From: Chitinophaga agrisoli
GTDB lineage: Bacteria; Bacteroidota; Bacteroidia; Chitinophagales; Chitinophagaceae
DNA length: 64,000 nucleotides
NCBI RefSeq assembly: GCF_008386695.1
Contig: NZ_VUOC01000004.1
Location: 1,924,327-1,988,326, forward strand
Direction: 5' to 3'
In this document: in pieces, positions 50,618 through 61,017 of the stretch
Layout of the letters: the number at the start of each line of letters is the position of its first letter
Numbering within the stretch: position 1 is the first letter of the stretch
Program-made: the position numbers and the translations under genes
The notes under the pieces: model-generated
The model's input: the letters and a program-made list of their open reading frames with translations, nothing else
Told to the model about the DNA's origin: nothing
Databases searched by the model: none

Positions 50618-52240
50618 TTATGGCTGTGTTACTCTCAGCCAGTCGAAATCTGCCCAACCGCTGTCGTTGGTTTGTTCTGGCCTTACACAGAAGAGCCCAA
50701 ACCGGGCGCCGATCCAACGGCCTACTTCCGCGTTGAAGGCCTGCCCTGCTTCCTGAAATGATTGTCCGTCCAGGCTGTAGGAGAATTTGCATACGGCCCC
50801 CTTGCCTACCGTCACCCGTAAATAGAGATCAGGCGTGGTTAGTTTGGTGATCATTTGCTCGTTCTCTGCGGTTCCTTTGGCGGCATCTTTACAGTTGATG
50901 GCTACCAGGTAGGTATCCTGTTTCGTGTATTTTACGGCAAGGCCTGCATAGCTAAGACCCATGATAGCTAGTCCCGCTCTTTCGTTCTCGATCTTTTTGG
51001 AGGGACTAAAACTGAGTTTGGTGGTCACCATAAATTCTTCTGCGGGGAATTTCTGCAGGAGGATATTAGGCGCGCCCCAGAGGTTTTTAGCGCTATCAGG
51101 AAGTTTGTCTGAGAACAGGCGTAAGCAGCCGCTGCCAGGGTTCATGAATGCCCAGGCAGGCCTGGGGTTGGCTGCCCATTGCCATTGCAGGCCCAGGGAG
51201 GTGCCATTGAACTCATCACTTTCAATTGGCGTTTGCACCGGATAGACCTTTCCTACATTGGGCTTTTTGAAGCGTAATACGGGCTCCCCTTTACCGTCGC
51301 CGTCTTTGTCCGTTCCGATCACGGGCCAGCCGCCGGACCATTTCATGGGTTGCAGATGTACGATCCTGCCATATGCTTCTTTATCCTGGAAGTGCAAAAA
51401 CCAATCTTCGCCTGTTTGGGTGGTGACCCAGGCGCCCTGGTGAGGACCGTTTACGGGGGAAGCCCCCTGGTCCATCACTACTTTTCTTTCGTAGGGACCA
51501 TAGATATTTTTGGAGCGGAGGACCAGCTGCCAACCGGTAGACACGCCCCCTGCCGGGGCGAAGATGTAGTAGTAGCCATCCCGTTTGTAAAATTTAGGAC
51601 CTTCGATGGTGGGATCCAATGTATGACCATCGTAGACAAGCACGCCCTCGTCTATTACTTTTGTTCCTTCGTTATTAAGCCGGTTAACTATGATCACACT
51701 TTTGATACCGGCCCTGCTGCCTGCGTAGGCATGTACCAGGTAGACCTGGCCGTCATCATCCCAAAGCGGACAGGGATCGATCAATCCTTTTCCGCCGGCT
51801 ACCAATATGGGATCGCTCCAGGGGCCTGCCGGATCCTTTGCTTTGGTGAGGTAAATACCGAAGTCCGGATCGGGATAGTAAATGTAATACTCGCCGTTAT
51901 GGTAGCGGATGGCCGGCGCCCATACCCCTTCGCCATGGCGGGGCACGGAGAAGTGCTCAAAAGGAGGCTGGCGTTTTAAGGCATAGCCGATGATATGCCA
52001 GTTCACCAGGTCTTTTGAATGTAAAACAGGCAGGCCGGGGATGTCCTCAAAAGAGGAAGCGGTGAGATAGTAGTCGTCTCCCACCCGGATAGCATCCGGG
52101 TCAGAGTAGTCTGCATGGAGAATTGGGTTTTTATATGTGCCGTCGCCGTTATCGGCTACCCACACTTTGGAAATGTACCGGTCTTGTGCGGATACGGTAA
52201 GGCAACATGCCAGCCCTATCATGGTAATAATTCCTTTCAT
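50618..52240 (-). CDS. glycoside hydrolase family 43 with C-terminal beta-sandwich
   Basis: A 540-residue secreted GH43 enzyme with D47 in SDPDAIRV (base), D155 in IDPCPLWDDDG and E213 in TIEGPKFYK (acid), each in the expected propeller blade. From about 345 on a concanavalin-like C-terminal domain follows (DEFNGTSLGLQWQWAANPRP), as in two-domain xylosidase/arabinofuranosidase members. In a pectin locus it most likely removes arabinose from side chains; this is inferred from context. Gaps to the neighbours are 10 and 16 bases. Confidence 0.9.
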   Translation of the reverse strand: MKGIITMIGLACCLTVSAQDRYISKVWVADNGDGTYKNPILHADYSDPDAIRVGDDYYLTASSFEDIPGLPVLHSKDLVNWHIIGYALKRQPPFEHFSVPRHGEGVWAPAIRYHNGEYYIYYPDPDFGIYLTKAKDPAGPWSDPILVAGGKGLIDPCPLWDDDGQVYLVHAYAGSRAGIKSVIIVNRLNNEGTKVIDEGVLVYDGHTLDPTIEGPKFYKRDGYYYIFAPAGGVSTGWQLVLRSKNIYGPYERKVVMDQGASPVNGPHQGAWVTTQTGEDWFLHFQDKEAYGRIVHLQPMKWSGGWPVIGTDKDGDGKGEPVLRFKKPNVGKVYPVQTPIESDEFNGTSLGLQWQWAANPRPAWAFMNPGSGCLRLFSDKLPDSAKNLWGAPNILLQKFPAEEFMVTTKLSFSPSKKIENERAGLAIMGLSYAGLAVKYTKQDTYLVAINCKDAAKGTAENEQMITKLTTPDLYLRVTVGKGAVCKFSYSLDGQSFQEAGQAFNAEVGRWIGARFGLFCVRPEQTNDSGWADFDWLRVTQP

Positions 52241-52250
52241 TGTGTCTTTG

Positions 52251-53198
52251 TTATGGTTTCCATCCGCTAAGGATATTGGCGGTTGTATAGTTGTTTGCCT
52301 CCGCTGCGGTTAGTTGATGCGCCCAGGGGACACGGCCGGTAGAGGCAGCGCCGTCTCCGCTGTTGGCGTATTCCGCGTAAAATGCGGTGCGTTCGTTATC
52401 CGTTTTTCCCCAGTTGTGCCATCCTTCCGGTTTTACCGTATTGCCAAGCTGGCAATGGATGTATACTACTTTAGCGGTTGGCCGCCAGGGGCGCCCTAAG
52501 TAATAGGAACCGGCAGGCGCATCGCCATCCAGGCGGCAATTGATAAATACATAACCGAATTGTTTGCCTTCTGTGGTGGATGCAGCTGTGTAGTAACCGC
52601 CTTTTTTTCCGTGGATGGTACAACTATCAAATAGCGCGGTGGAGGCCCCGAAGATAAAGTCTACGGTACCTTCAATGTAGCATTTAGAGTAATATTGCCG
52701 GCTATCTGGCCCGTGGGTATACAGGGTATCCTGAAAACCGAGGAAACAGCAGTTGACAAATTTTGCTTTGTCGCCGGTTACCCTGACGGCCACGGCCTGG
52801 CCTACCGGGCCTGCAGCGTTCTCGAAAGTAATATTTTCAGCGCTGAAATTTGCGCCATAAATACTGAAGCTGGCCGATCCGGAGGTGCCTATATTATTAC
52901 CGGCGCTGTCTTTCCGGGAGGCATAATCGTCGTATGTTAAAATGGTCTGCTCTACGCTTTCGCCAATGAAATGTACGTTGATCTTGGTGGCGGGTAGGGT
53001 GAGCTTTTCCTTGTATGTGCCGTTCTTTATAAAAACGATGGTGGTTTCCGGGTTATCGTCCTTAATGGCGTTGATGGCTGCCTGTACGGTGTTGTAATCG
53101 CCCGAGCCATCTTTTGCCACGGTTATCTTCCTGGTTTGGCAAAAGGCCGCTGGTAACAGGAAAAAGAGCAACAGGAATAGTGAAGCATGTTTTCTCAT
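52251..53198 (-). CDS. pectin methylesterase (CE8)
   Basis: A 315-residue secreted beta-helix esterase with all CE8 motifs: GQAVAVRV (133-140, Gln134), QDTLY (156-160, Asp157), EGTVDFIFG (176-184, Asp180) and LGRPWR (234-239, Arg236). It removes methyl esters from homogalacturonan, which pectate lyase needs. ATG 53198 leaves a normal signal peptide (LLFFLLPAAFCQ). It lies 10 bases downstream of the pectate lyase gene and 10 upstream of GH43. Confidence 0.95.
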   Translation of the reverse strand: MRKHASLFLLLFFLLPAAFCQTRKITVAKDGSGDYNTVQAAINAIKDDNPETTIVFIKNGTYKEKLTLPATKINVHFIGESVEQTILTYDDYASRKDSAGNNIGTSGSASFSIYGANFSAENITFENAAGPVGQAVAVRVTGDKAKFVNCCFLGFQDTLYTHGPDSRQYYSKCYIEGTVDFIFGASTALFDSCTIHGKKGGYYTAASTTEGKQFGYVFINCRLDGDAPAGSYYLGRPWRPTAKVVYIHCQLGNTVKPEGWHNWGKTDNERTAFYAEYANSGDGAASTGRVPWAHQLTAAEANNYTTANILSGWKP

Positions 53199-53208
53199 TG
53201 CTTTGTTA

Positions 53209-54645
53209 TTATTGATTGTTGGCAAGGCTGTTCAGGTAGTTTTCCAGGTTGGTGTACCCATTGGCGGCATAAACATTCCTGTCTGCCGCATTGGCCGGAG
53301 ATAAGCCATGCGCGGTCTCGTAGCTATCCGGCATGCCATCGTGATCGCTATCCACCGGCGCGGATGTAGCCTTGAGCGTGGGCCAGGCCGTAACGGTTTG
53401 CGCATAAGGCGTAGCATGCGGGTAATTGCCTTGCACATCTATGATATGACCAGTCCTGTTGCGTACGTTGTCTATAATGCGTTGATCCAGGGTGTCGCGG
53501 CGGGGTAAAGAGCAGCCGGCCTTTGCCAATACGGCCGTAAAAGCATCGGGGGCTGTTTGGGTTTGTGTTGTATGACCAACATTAAAGGGCATGGTTACTT
53601 TTACCAGTGCGGTATCTTCCACGCTTACCCCAGACCAGTTGTTGGCGGTGTTAGCGGCGGATCCATCCACATAGTTACCATCCACATACCATTTTCCGAA
53701 AGGGAAGGCAGCGCTTTTGCCTGGGTTACAGATGCGGTATTTGACGCCGTTGCCGGTGTTGGGGCCAAACTTGTAATAGTTGTTTACCACGTTGTAATTA
53801 CCGCCCTCGCCACCGTATACGGTGTTAATGCCCCAGTTATAGATCACGTTATTGCGGAAATCTACGTTCTCAATACCTATGGTAGCAGGTTTATACGTGC
53901 TAACGCCGGAAAACCTGGGGTTGCGGTTACGGCAATGCGCAAAAAGGTTATGGTGCATGCTACCGTGTTTGGCGCCCCATATACCGCCATAACCATGCTG
54001 TTCATAATTGCTGTCGCCGGCCTCGAAGTGATATGAGTAGTTAAGCGGTTCTGAGATCAGGCACCATTGGATGGTGAGGTTGTCTCCCCGGTAGATGGTC
54101 AGCGCTTCGTCTGTGCTCCAGCTAACGGTAATGTGGTCTACGATGATGTTGTTGGGACCTGTTCCGCCAAAGGCGTCGTCCCCGCCGCTGCCATCCACCG
54201 GCTTGCCGTTGCTATCCAGTTTCTGCTGGTTCTTGTCGCCCATTCTGAAACGCATATACCGTACGATCACATTATTGCCGCTGATGCGCACCGGCCAATC
54301 CGCCACGCAGATGCCATCTCCGGGAGCGGTCTGTCCGGCGATGGTGGTATTGTCTTTAATGCTCAGTTGTGCATTGAGATGAATGGTGCCTGATACCCGG
54401 AATACGACCGTACGATAGTTAGCGGCGGCTGTTAATGCATAACGCAGGCAGCCGGGCTGTCCGTCATCCAGGAGATTGGTCACTTCAAAGACAGTGGTAG
54501 GGCTTGCCGGTGTGCCCCTGCCGCCGGCCGTATACATACCGGCGCCTTCTGCCCCGGGGAAAGCGGGCTGCTGGGCAAACAGGGGGGTGATACCTGCAGT
54601 GCCGCAGATGATCAACATAATTAGTTTGTTCCTTAGATATAGCAT
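53209..54645 (-). CDS. pectate lyase (PL1) with C-terminal calcium-binding repeat
   Basis: A 478-residue secreted lyase. The N-terminal PGAEGAGMYTAGGRG string (30-44) and the beta-helix core with VDHITVSWSTDEALT (169-183) are typical of Bacteroidota PL1 pectate lyases. The end of the protein has a DSDHDGMPDSYE calcium-binding motif of the thrombospondin type 3 kind. It cleaves de-esterified galacturonan by beta-elimination. It is 13 bases after the GH95 remnant and 10 before CE8, within one operon. Confidence 0.9.
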   Translation of the reverse strand: MLYLRNKLIMLIICGTAGITPLFAQQPAFPGAEGAGMYTAGGRGTPASPTTVFEVTNLLDDGQPGCLRYALTAAANYRTVVFRVSGTIHLNAQLSIKDNTTIAGQTAPGDGICVADWPVRISGNNVIVRYMRFRMGDKNQQKLDSNGKPVDGSGGDDAFGGTGPNNIIVDHITVSWSTDEALTIYRGDNLTIQWCLISEPLNYSYHFEAGDSNYEQHGYGGIWGAKHGSMHHNLFAHCRNRNPRFSGVSTYKPATIGIENVDFRNNVIYNWGINTVYGGEGGNYNVVNNYYKFGPNTGNGVKYRICNPGKSAAFPFGKWYVDGNYVDGSAANTANNWSGVSVEDTALVKVTMPFNVGHTTQTQTAPDAFTAVLAKAGCSLPRRDTLDQRIIDNVRNRTGHIIDVQGNYPHATPYAQTVTAWPTLKATSAPVDSDHDGMPDSYETAHGLSPANAADRNVYAANGYTNLENYLNSLANNQ

Positions 54646-54658
54646 AGTGTCTTATTTC

Positions 54659-55687
54659 TCATTTAAATTTTAACGTGTAGGTTTGACCGGGACGTGTGGT
54701 CAGATCATACTCAAATACTTTTTTGATGTTCTCCGGCTTGCTTAGCGGCTTTACCGACAGCGGGGCTTTAATATCCGCCGTGATGAAAAAAGGATTGGGA
54801 TTACCGCCTTTAGCTACGGATATACCGTTGCCTGTTACCAACTGCTGATAAGACCTGATGCGGCAATTACCGCCTAAGGCGGAGGTGATGGTAGCCGATA
54901 CCAGGCGATGGTTTTCCCATTCCATATTTATGGCGTAACCTCCTCTTGCCATAAGGCCTTTCACTTTACCAGCTGGCCAGTTGTCTGGCAAGGCGGGCAG
55001 CAGCTGCACAGCGCCATCATGTGATTGCAGCAGCATTTCCACAATGCCGGAGGTACATCCAAAGTTGCCATCTATCTGGAAAGGCGGATGCGCATCCAGC
55101 AGGTTGGGATAGGTGCCGCCCTGCTGACCTTTGGTTTCTTTGGGCGCGGGATTGAGCTGGTCTGCAATTAACTTATAGGCCTTGTTACCATCCTGCAGTC
55201 TTGCCCATAGATTTACTTTCCAGCCCATGGACCATCCCGTTGATTTGTCCCCGCGGTTCAACAAAGCGGTGCGGGCGGCTGCAAACAGTTCCGGGGACTG
55301 ATAGGGAGATACCTGGTTGCTGGGAAATAATCCATAGAGATGTGATACATGGCGGTGTGTGCTTCTGGGAAGGTCCAAATCCTGCAACCATTCCTGGAGC
55401 TGGCCATATTGGCCAATCTGCATGGGCGGCAGCCTGTTCCGCATAGCCGTTACGGTATCTGCCAGGCTTTTGTCTGTATGGAGGATGGCCGCAGCGTTGA
55501 TCAGGTTGGAGAACACATCAAACACCAGCTGGTTGTCCATGGTGGTACCGGCTGTTATGCCTTCGCCGCGGCGGAAGCTATTTTCCGGCGACATAGAGGG
55601 CGCTACTACCATCCATTTGTGTGCAGGTTCTTCCTGGAGCGCATCCACATAAAAGAGCGTAACATAAGCATGCTTTCTTATCGGTTG
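54659..55687 (-). pseudogene. GH95 family glycosidase, N-terminally truncated
   Basis: Only the C-terminal part of a GH95 alpha-L-fucosidase/galactosidase is present. About 330 residues from VDALQEEPAHKWMVVAPSMSPEN through RHVSHLYGLFPSN and AHPPFQIDGNFG to the C-terminal beta domain remain, against the 780-820 usual for the family. Open frame continues upstream of GTG 55648 for some 13 sense codons (AYVTLFYVDAL still looks native) until TAA 55688-55690, with no ATG. The signal peptide, N-terminal beta-sandwich and first half of the catalytic barrel are lost. The junction lies within about 30 bases of the SusD stop codon, as expected for a deletion. The remnant is probably inactive. Confidence 0.85.
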
Positions 55688-55694
55688 TTAACTA

Positions 55695-57617
55695 TCAATA
55701 ACCCGGGTTTTGCGGACTTAAGTTCGGGTTTACGTCACGCTGGGTTTGCGGCAGCGGCATGAGCTCACTTTTATTGGGCGTAAAACCCTGCGCAAAAGCG
55801 TTGGTAAGCGTTTGGCTGGAGGATACGCCTGATCCGCCCAACCACCAGTTTACCCTTGTCTGGTCTGTTGGCGCCGCTTCTATAGGGCCTGGCTTATAGA
55901 ATGAGTTGAGGAAAGGGTTAAAGCCATCTATATCAGAATGCGGCGGTTTCTTTAAGAAATAGAGGTAGCTAGGCAGCTGTGATGGATCGCGGGCGTAAAC
56001 GGGACCGTTCTCCATATAGGAATAAGCCGGTAGCGCAGGATGATTGTCTACCGTACTGCTGGCCCATGCCTGCAGCCTGGCCCTGGTTTCCGTGATGGCA
56101 GTAGCCAACAGATTCCAGCGGATCAGATCATATTTGCGGACGCCTTCGTTACCAAATTCAAGCATACGTTCTTTTACCAGGAACTTGAAGAAGCCGGTTT
56201 TGTCTGTGGGGATAACCGGCGCATCTTCCGTATAACTGCCACCATGCCCACGCAGGTTTACTTTTCTTACGGCATCTATTGCAGCTGCTGTTGGGCCGTT
56301 GTTGATCTCATTGTCTGCCTCTGCGAACCACAATAACACATCTGCAAAGCGGATCAGCGGCCAGCTGAGCTGCATGTTCTGCAGACTGTTATTGATAGCA
56401 GGCCGGCTGGATGTGGACGCGTTACCGGCGCTGAAAACATAACCGGGGTTGCTTACCCATTCCTTTCTGAATTTACCGTCATACACGGCGTTCATGGCAT
56501 GGCCGGTCTTGATGGTATCAAATGTTATTTCATAAGGCACGCAGGTAACATCCCGCCGGAGGTCTGTAGAATCGAACATGTAGAAATAGGTAGGCAATAT
56601 GTTTATGCCGCCTCCGCCAACACCATTCACGCGGGTGCCGGTCTGAATGCCCAGTTTACTATCGGCCCCAGACCCAAAAGCCATGGAAGCCACCATCATA
56701 AATTCGCCGGATGGGTCATTGAGGTTATGCGCCAGCAGGTAGTCTTTGAACAGGCCCTTGTAAGAAGGGAACAGGGTGTGCTGGGCGGGATTGGCAATAA
56801 TTGATGCGCATTCATCCCTTGCTATCTTGTAATAATTGAGATAGTCTGATGGCCGGGTCATGGTTTGGCTGGATACTGATAAGGAATAACCACCTCTTGT
56901 GAGGGCGATCTTTGCGCGTAATGCCTTTGCCGTTCCTTTTGTAAAACGTTGATCCGGCTGATCGCCGATATTGGGCACATCTGTACGCCAGGGCAGCATC
57001 TCCTCTGCCTGCTGCAGATCATTTAAGAGATGATCGTAGATGGTATCGAGGCTGGTGCGCGGTTTGTACAGATCGGTCTCGTATTGCGATGGCGACCATT
57101 GCGCCGGCACATCGCCAAAATTGCGGCATAGTTCGTAATAATATTGCGCCCTCAGGACCAGCGCTTCTCCATGCATCCGTTTTAACTGCGCCTGCTCTAT
57201 GGATGTACCGCCGTTGTATTGCAACATTTTAGGGATGTTGTAAATACATTGGTTGGCGCGTTCGATGCCCTGGTACATCTGGTTAAACGGGTTGGTGATC
57301 TGCAGGTTGGATGGGATGCCCAGGTATTTTGCCAGCAACTGGCCTTCGTCGCTGGTGGGTGGATTAGTGCCTTTGAGCATTTCGTCAGAGTCGTATGGCC
57401 AGTAGCCGCTTATACGAATGCCGTAGCCATAGTCGCCTGCCATGGCCATGTAAGCGCCTAAGAGCGCTTTTCTTGCATTCTGTGTATTATCAAAGATATA
57501 TTCTGTGTCAAAGGATGATACGGCCTCCGGCTCCAGGAATTTTTTACAGGCGCCCAGAACGATCACCAGGAGGACGAGGATACAGATATGCGCCTGCTTA
57601 TTCTTTATTGCATGCAT
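55695..57617 (-). CDS. SusD/RagB-family nutrient-binding lipoprotein
   Basis: A 640-residue lipoprotein (LVIVLGAC lipobox near residue 24) with the SusD signature: MHGEALVLRAQYYYELCRNFGDVPA in the N-terminal part, IRFADVLLWFAEADNEI in the middle, and LVKERMLEFGNEGVRKYDLIRW near the end, closing with NPNLSPQNPGY. It captures pectin oligosaccharides for the SusC porin. The frame is intact although its SusC partner upstream is frameshifted. SusC ends 12 bases upstream. Confidence 0.94.
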   Translation of the reverse strand: MHAIKNKQAHICILVLLVIVLGACKKFLEPEAVSSFDTEYIFDNTQNARKALLGAYMAMAGDYGYGIRISGYWPYDSDEMLKGTNPPTSDEGQLLAKYLGIPSNLQITNPFNQMYQGIERANQCIYNIPKMLQYNGGTSIEQAQLKRMHGEALVLRAQYYYELCRNFGDVPAQWSPSQYETDLYKPRTSLDTIYDHLLNDLQQAEEMLPWRTDVPNIGDQPDQRFTKGTAKALRAKIALTRGGYSLSVSSQTMTRPSDYLNYYKIARDECASIIANPAQHTLFPSYKGLFKDYLLAHNLNDPSGEFMMVASMAFGSGADSKLGIQTGTRVNGVGGGGINILPTYFYMFDSTDLRRDVTCVPYEITFDTIKTGHAMNAVYDGKFRKEWVSNPGYVFSAGNASTSSRPAINNSLQNMQLSWPLIRFADVLLWFAEADNEINNGPTAAAIDAVRKVNLRGHGGSYTEDAPVIPTDKTGFFKFLVKERMLEFGNEGVRKYDLIRWNLLATAITETRARLQAWASSTVDNHPALPAYSYMENGPVYARDPSQLPSYLYFLKKPPHSDIDGFNPFLNSFYKPGPIEAAPTDQTRVNWWLGGSGVSSSQTLTNAFAQGFTPNKSELMPLPQTQRDVNPNLSPQNPGY

Positions 57618-57628
57618 ATGATAAACAG

Positions 57629-60600
57629 TTAAAAGTTAACATTAAGGCCCACTACATAAGTTCTGGCCCTTGGATACGCCGCGTAATCAACGCCTGAGGT
57701 AGTTGGATCAGAGCGCCGGGTGTTGGCGTCCGGATCGTAGCCCGTATACCCGGTAATGGTAGCCAGGTTGTTGGCTGTTATGTAGGCCCGCAGGCTGCTG
57801 ATCCCGATCCTTGAGAGCAGGCTTTTAGGAAAATTGTAACCCAGCGTTACGTTGTTGATCCTGATATAAGATCCGTTTTCTACGGCGTAGCTCTGCGAGT
57901 AGAAACCGTTTACGCTGGAAGAGGGAAACCACAGGCTGGCGCCGCGGTTAATGCCACTCAACGTTGAAGAATCCGCGCCAACAATAATGGTATTACCGCC
58001 TGAGCTCACTGTACGCTGGATCAGCCGGCCTTTATCATCCACCATTTTCCAACGGCCGTTGGCGCTGGTAAGCAGGTTCACTTCTGAACCATAGGCGCTA
58101 CCGTATTCCAGTTTATTGGCATTAAATACCTGGTTGCCGTATACGAAATTGACGAATACGTTGAGATCGAAATTCTTATAGCGCAATGTTTGATTAAGGC
58201 CACCGTAGAATTTTGGTTGCGAACGGCCGATGATGGCGCGGTCATTATCCGCATCTACCACGTTATCGCCATTCAGGTCCTTAAACTTGGGGGATCCCGG
58301 TTGCAGCGGGTCTGCGAGTATCTTGGCGTTTGACGCAACGTTCTTTTTTAAAGTATACTGCGTAGTGAGGCCGGGATTCAGCGGATCGCTATAGGGCGCC
58401 GTTGTAAAATCGTCGAGGGTGTAGAAACCGTCGTTTATATAACCATACATGGTACCTACCTCCTCGCCTACTTTCAGGATATAGTCCGCGGGAAAATTGC
58501 TGCCACTGAACCAACCTGAATTACGCAGGATGATGTTATTGCCCCCCAGGCTGGTGATACGGTTTTTGTTGAAGGAGATATTAAAGCTAGCCGAATAATT
58601 GATATCCTGTTTCCTGATGATATCCGCCGACAGCTGCAGTTCGATGCCTTTATTGCTGGTGGCGCCGATGTTCTGGAACTGGGTAATGTACCCGGTTGAA
58701 GAAGGGATGGCCTGGTTTAGCAACAGGTTTTCTGAGCTATTATAATAGAGGTCTGCTGTTAAACTGATCCTGTCATGAAATGCGGCCAGGTCAAAACCCA
58801 GGTTACGGGCGATCTGCGATTCCCATTTCAGTTTTTCATTACCCAGGTTGGATGGGTTGTATACGCCGTTCAGCACACCATTCAGGCCATATCCTCCACT
58901 GGAAGGGCTTACGTACTGGGTGCGGTAAGAGAAGGGCGTGATACGGTTGTTGCCGGCAATACCGTATGAAAAACGGGCGCGCAGGTCATCTACCCATTTG
59001 CTTTCAAAGAAAGGTTCTCCGCTGATCCTCCAGGATACTATGCCAGAGGGGAAATATCCCCATTTGTTCTCTTCGCCAAATAAGGAAGAGCCATCTGCCC
59101 GCACAGTAATTTTTGCATAATACCGGTGATCGTAGTTATAGTCCATCGTTGAAAAAAACGAAGCCAGCGTAACGGGCACCTGTGAGCTGACAGGCTGCAA
59201 CTGCGGATAAGCGGTGGTAGAAGCAGCCGCTAGTTGCAGGTTATTAAATGCCCTGTCTGCCGTAATGCCCAGCGGAAAATAGCGGATGGTCTGGCTATTG
59301 GCTGTATTTGTTGTTTTCTGGATCTCCTGTCCTACCAGTACAGAAAGGCTGTGCACGGACCCCCTCAATGATGGGTTGACATAAGACAACACATTTGAAT
59401 TTACGATCTGTATAGACTGGTTGTTGCCCAGGGATACGACGGGTTGTTTGTTATAACTCTTGGCGTTGTTGGTGAGCGTATCGTCAAATGATCTGTTCTC
59501 TGTAGAAGTTACATTATAGGCCACCTGCGAACGGAAAGTCAATTTCTTCACCAGCTCTACGGAAAAGTATCCATTCAGATTTAACTGGTTGATATATCTC
59601 TTCCGGACTTCCGCATTTGCCAGCAAAATGGGGTTGAGTATATTAAAGCCGTTGCCCGCGTTGTTGAGATCGAGCGTAGGATCGTAGGTATCCTCTTCCT
59701 CGCCGGGCAGTATCACCGGTTTATACCTGGTATATTGCCGGAGGCGGTTGGAGCCAGCGCCGCCTGCATCTGAAGTACCCGCGCCCAGGATCAGCTGGTT
59801 GGTATAGCGGGTGTTGAAGCCAAAGCGGAAGCGGCCTGTTGTTTTATGATCCAGCCTGAAGTTGAGGTTTTTCCGGTCGAGGCTGGAGTTGATCAAGATA
59901 CCTTCCTGCTTTACCGCTGTGAGGCTGAGGTTATAAGTTGTTTGCTGGTTGCCGCCCGTAACGCTGACGTTATGGGAGGATTGCAGCGCATTAGCGCCCA
60001 TGGTCCTATCCTGCCAGTCAAAACCTTCTCCATAGGCAGCGATGGTATCAAAATTGGTGGGGATACGGATGTAGCGTTTTAATAGCGCCGGCGGTATCTC
60101 CGCGCCACCAGGCACGTTCGTACTGGTAGTTCACGAAATCGTGCGCATTCATCATGTCTATCTTTTTTGCCAGCTTTTGTATGCCATAGAACATGTTGTA
60201 AGAGACGATAGTGCGGCCGTTGGTGTTACGTCCGCCTTTGGTGGTGATCACCACTACGCCGTTAGCGCCCCTGGACCCGTAGATGGCGGTGGAGGCCGCA
60301 TCCTTCAATACGTTGATCGACTCTATATCCTGTGGATTGAGGACGGTCAATGCATTATCCATGGGGATACCGTCCACCACATACAAAGGCTCGCTGCTTT
60401 GGGTGATAGAGCCCCTGCCGCGTATATTAATGACCGGATCTGCGCCCGGCGCGCCCTCAGACATGGTGATCTGTACGCCGGCCAGTCTTCCCTGCAATAC
60501 TTCCGCCGCGTTATTGAGCGGATTTGTTTTCAGATCTGCAGCTGTTACGCCGGAGGAAGCCGCGAGCAGATCGCCTTTCGGGTATTGCTGATATCCTATA

Positions 60601-60968
60601 ATAACAATATCATCCAGTTTGGAGGATTGTGGAACAATGTTGGCCACCAGGGAAGTGGTGGTATTGGGGCGGATGGAATATCCTTCCATTACTTTTCCTG
60701 CGAAACCTATGCTGCTGAATGTAAACCGGTAAGCATCACCGGCGGGGAGACGGGGGAATACAAAGATGCCGGCGGTGTCTGTTTGTGTGCCGGTCTTAAA
60801 ATTCGTTTGGCCATTCACAGCCATTACGGAAACCCCTGGAACGGGTTTACCATTTTCGTCCCTAACCATCCCCTTTACGGTACCGTAGTTAGTTTGTCCC
60901 ATTACTACTGACGGGCATAGGCCGCAAAATATCAGTGCAGCACAAATGCCTGCAATCAATTTTGTCAT
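57629..60968 (-). pseudogene. SusC/RagA-family TonB-dependent transporter, frameshifted
   Basis: Two overlapping frames make up one SusC of about 1112 residues. The first (from ATG 60968) has the signal peptide, carboxypeptidase-like domain and plug with the SusC signature (DPVINIRGRGSITQSSEPLYVVDG, SINVLKDAASTAIYGSRGANGVVVITTK), then goes off frame after YQYERAWWRGDTAGAIK. The second continues with RYIRIPTNFDTIAAYGEGFDW and the full barrel to YVVGLNVNF. The switch is at a run of four T on the plus strand (60077-60080, AAAA in the mRNA); removing one base restores a single frame. There is no STN domain. Either a recent inactivating mutation, a phase-variable tract or a sequencing error. Confidence 0.88.
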
Positions 60969-61017
60969 ATTGAAGCAATCTGGTATTAAGAAATAAGGTT
61001 TAATAAAGGGTAAGTGG

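Noticed and set aside
51350-51979. 209-codon plus-strand open frame
   Set aside because: Antisense to the GH43 catalytic domain with all its catalytic residues; not a gene.
60048-60115. Programmed ribosomal frameshift in SusC
   Set aside because: The needed shift is +1 and the site shows no known slippery heptamer, slow codon or obvious downstream structure; mutation, phase variation or read error is simpler.
60141-60911. 256-codon plus-strand open frame
   Set aside because: Antisense to the plug region of SusC; no recognisable domain, and Cys/His-rich composition typical of a reversed GC-rich coding strand.
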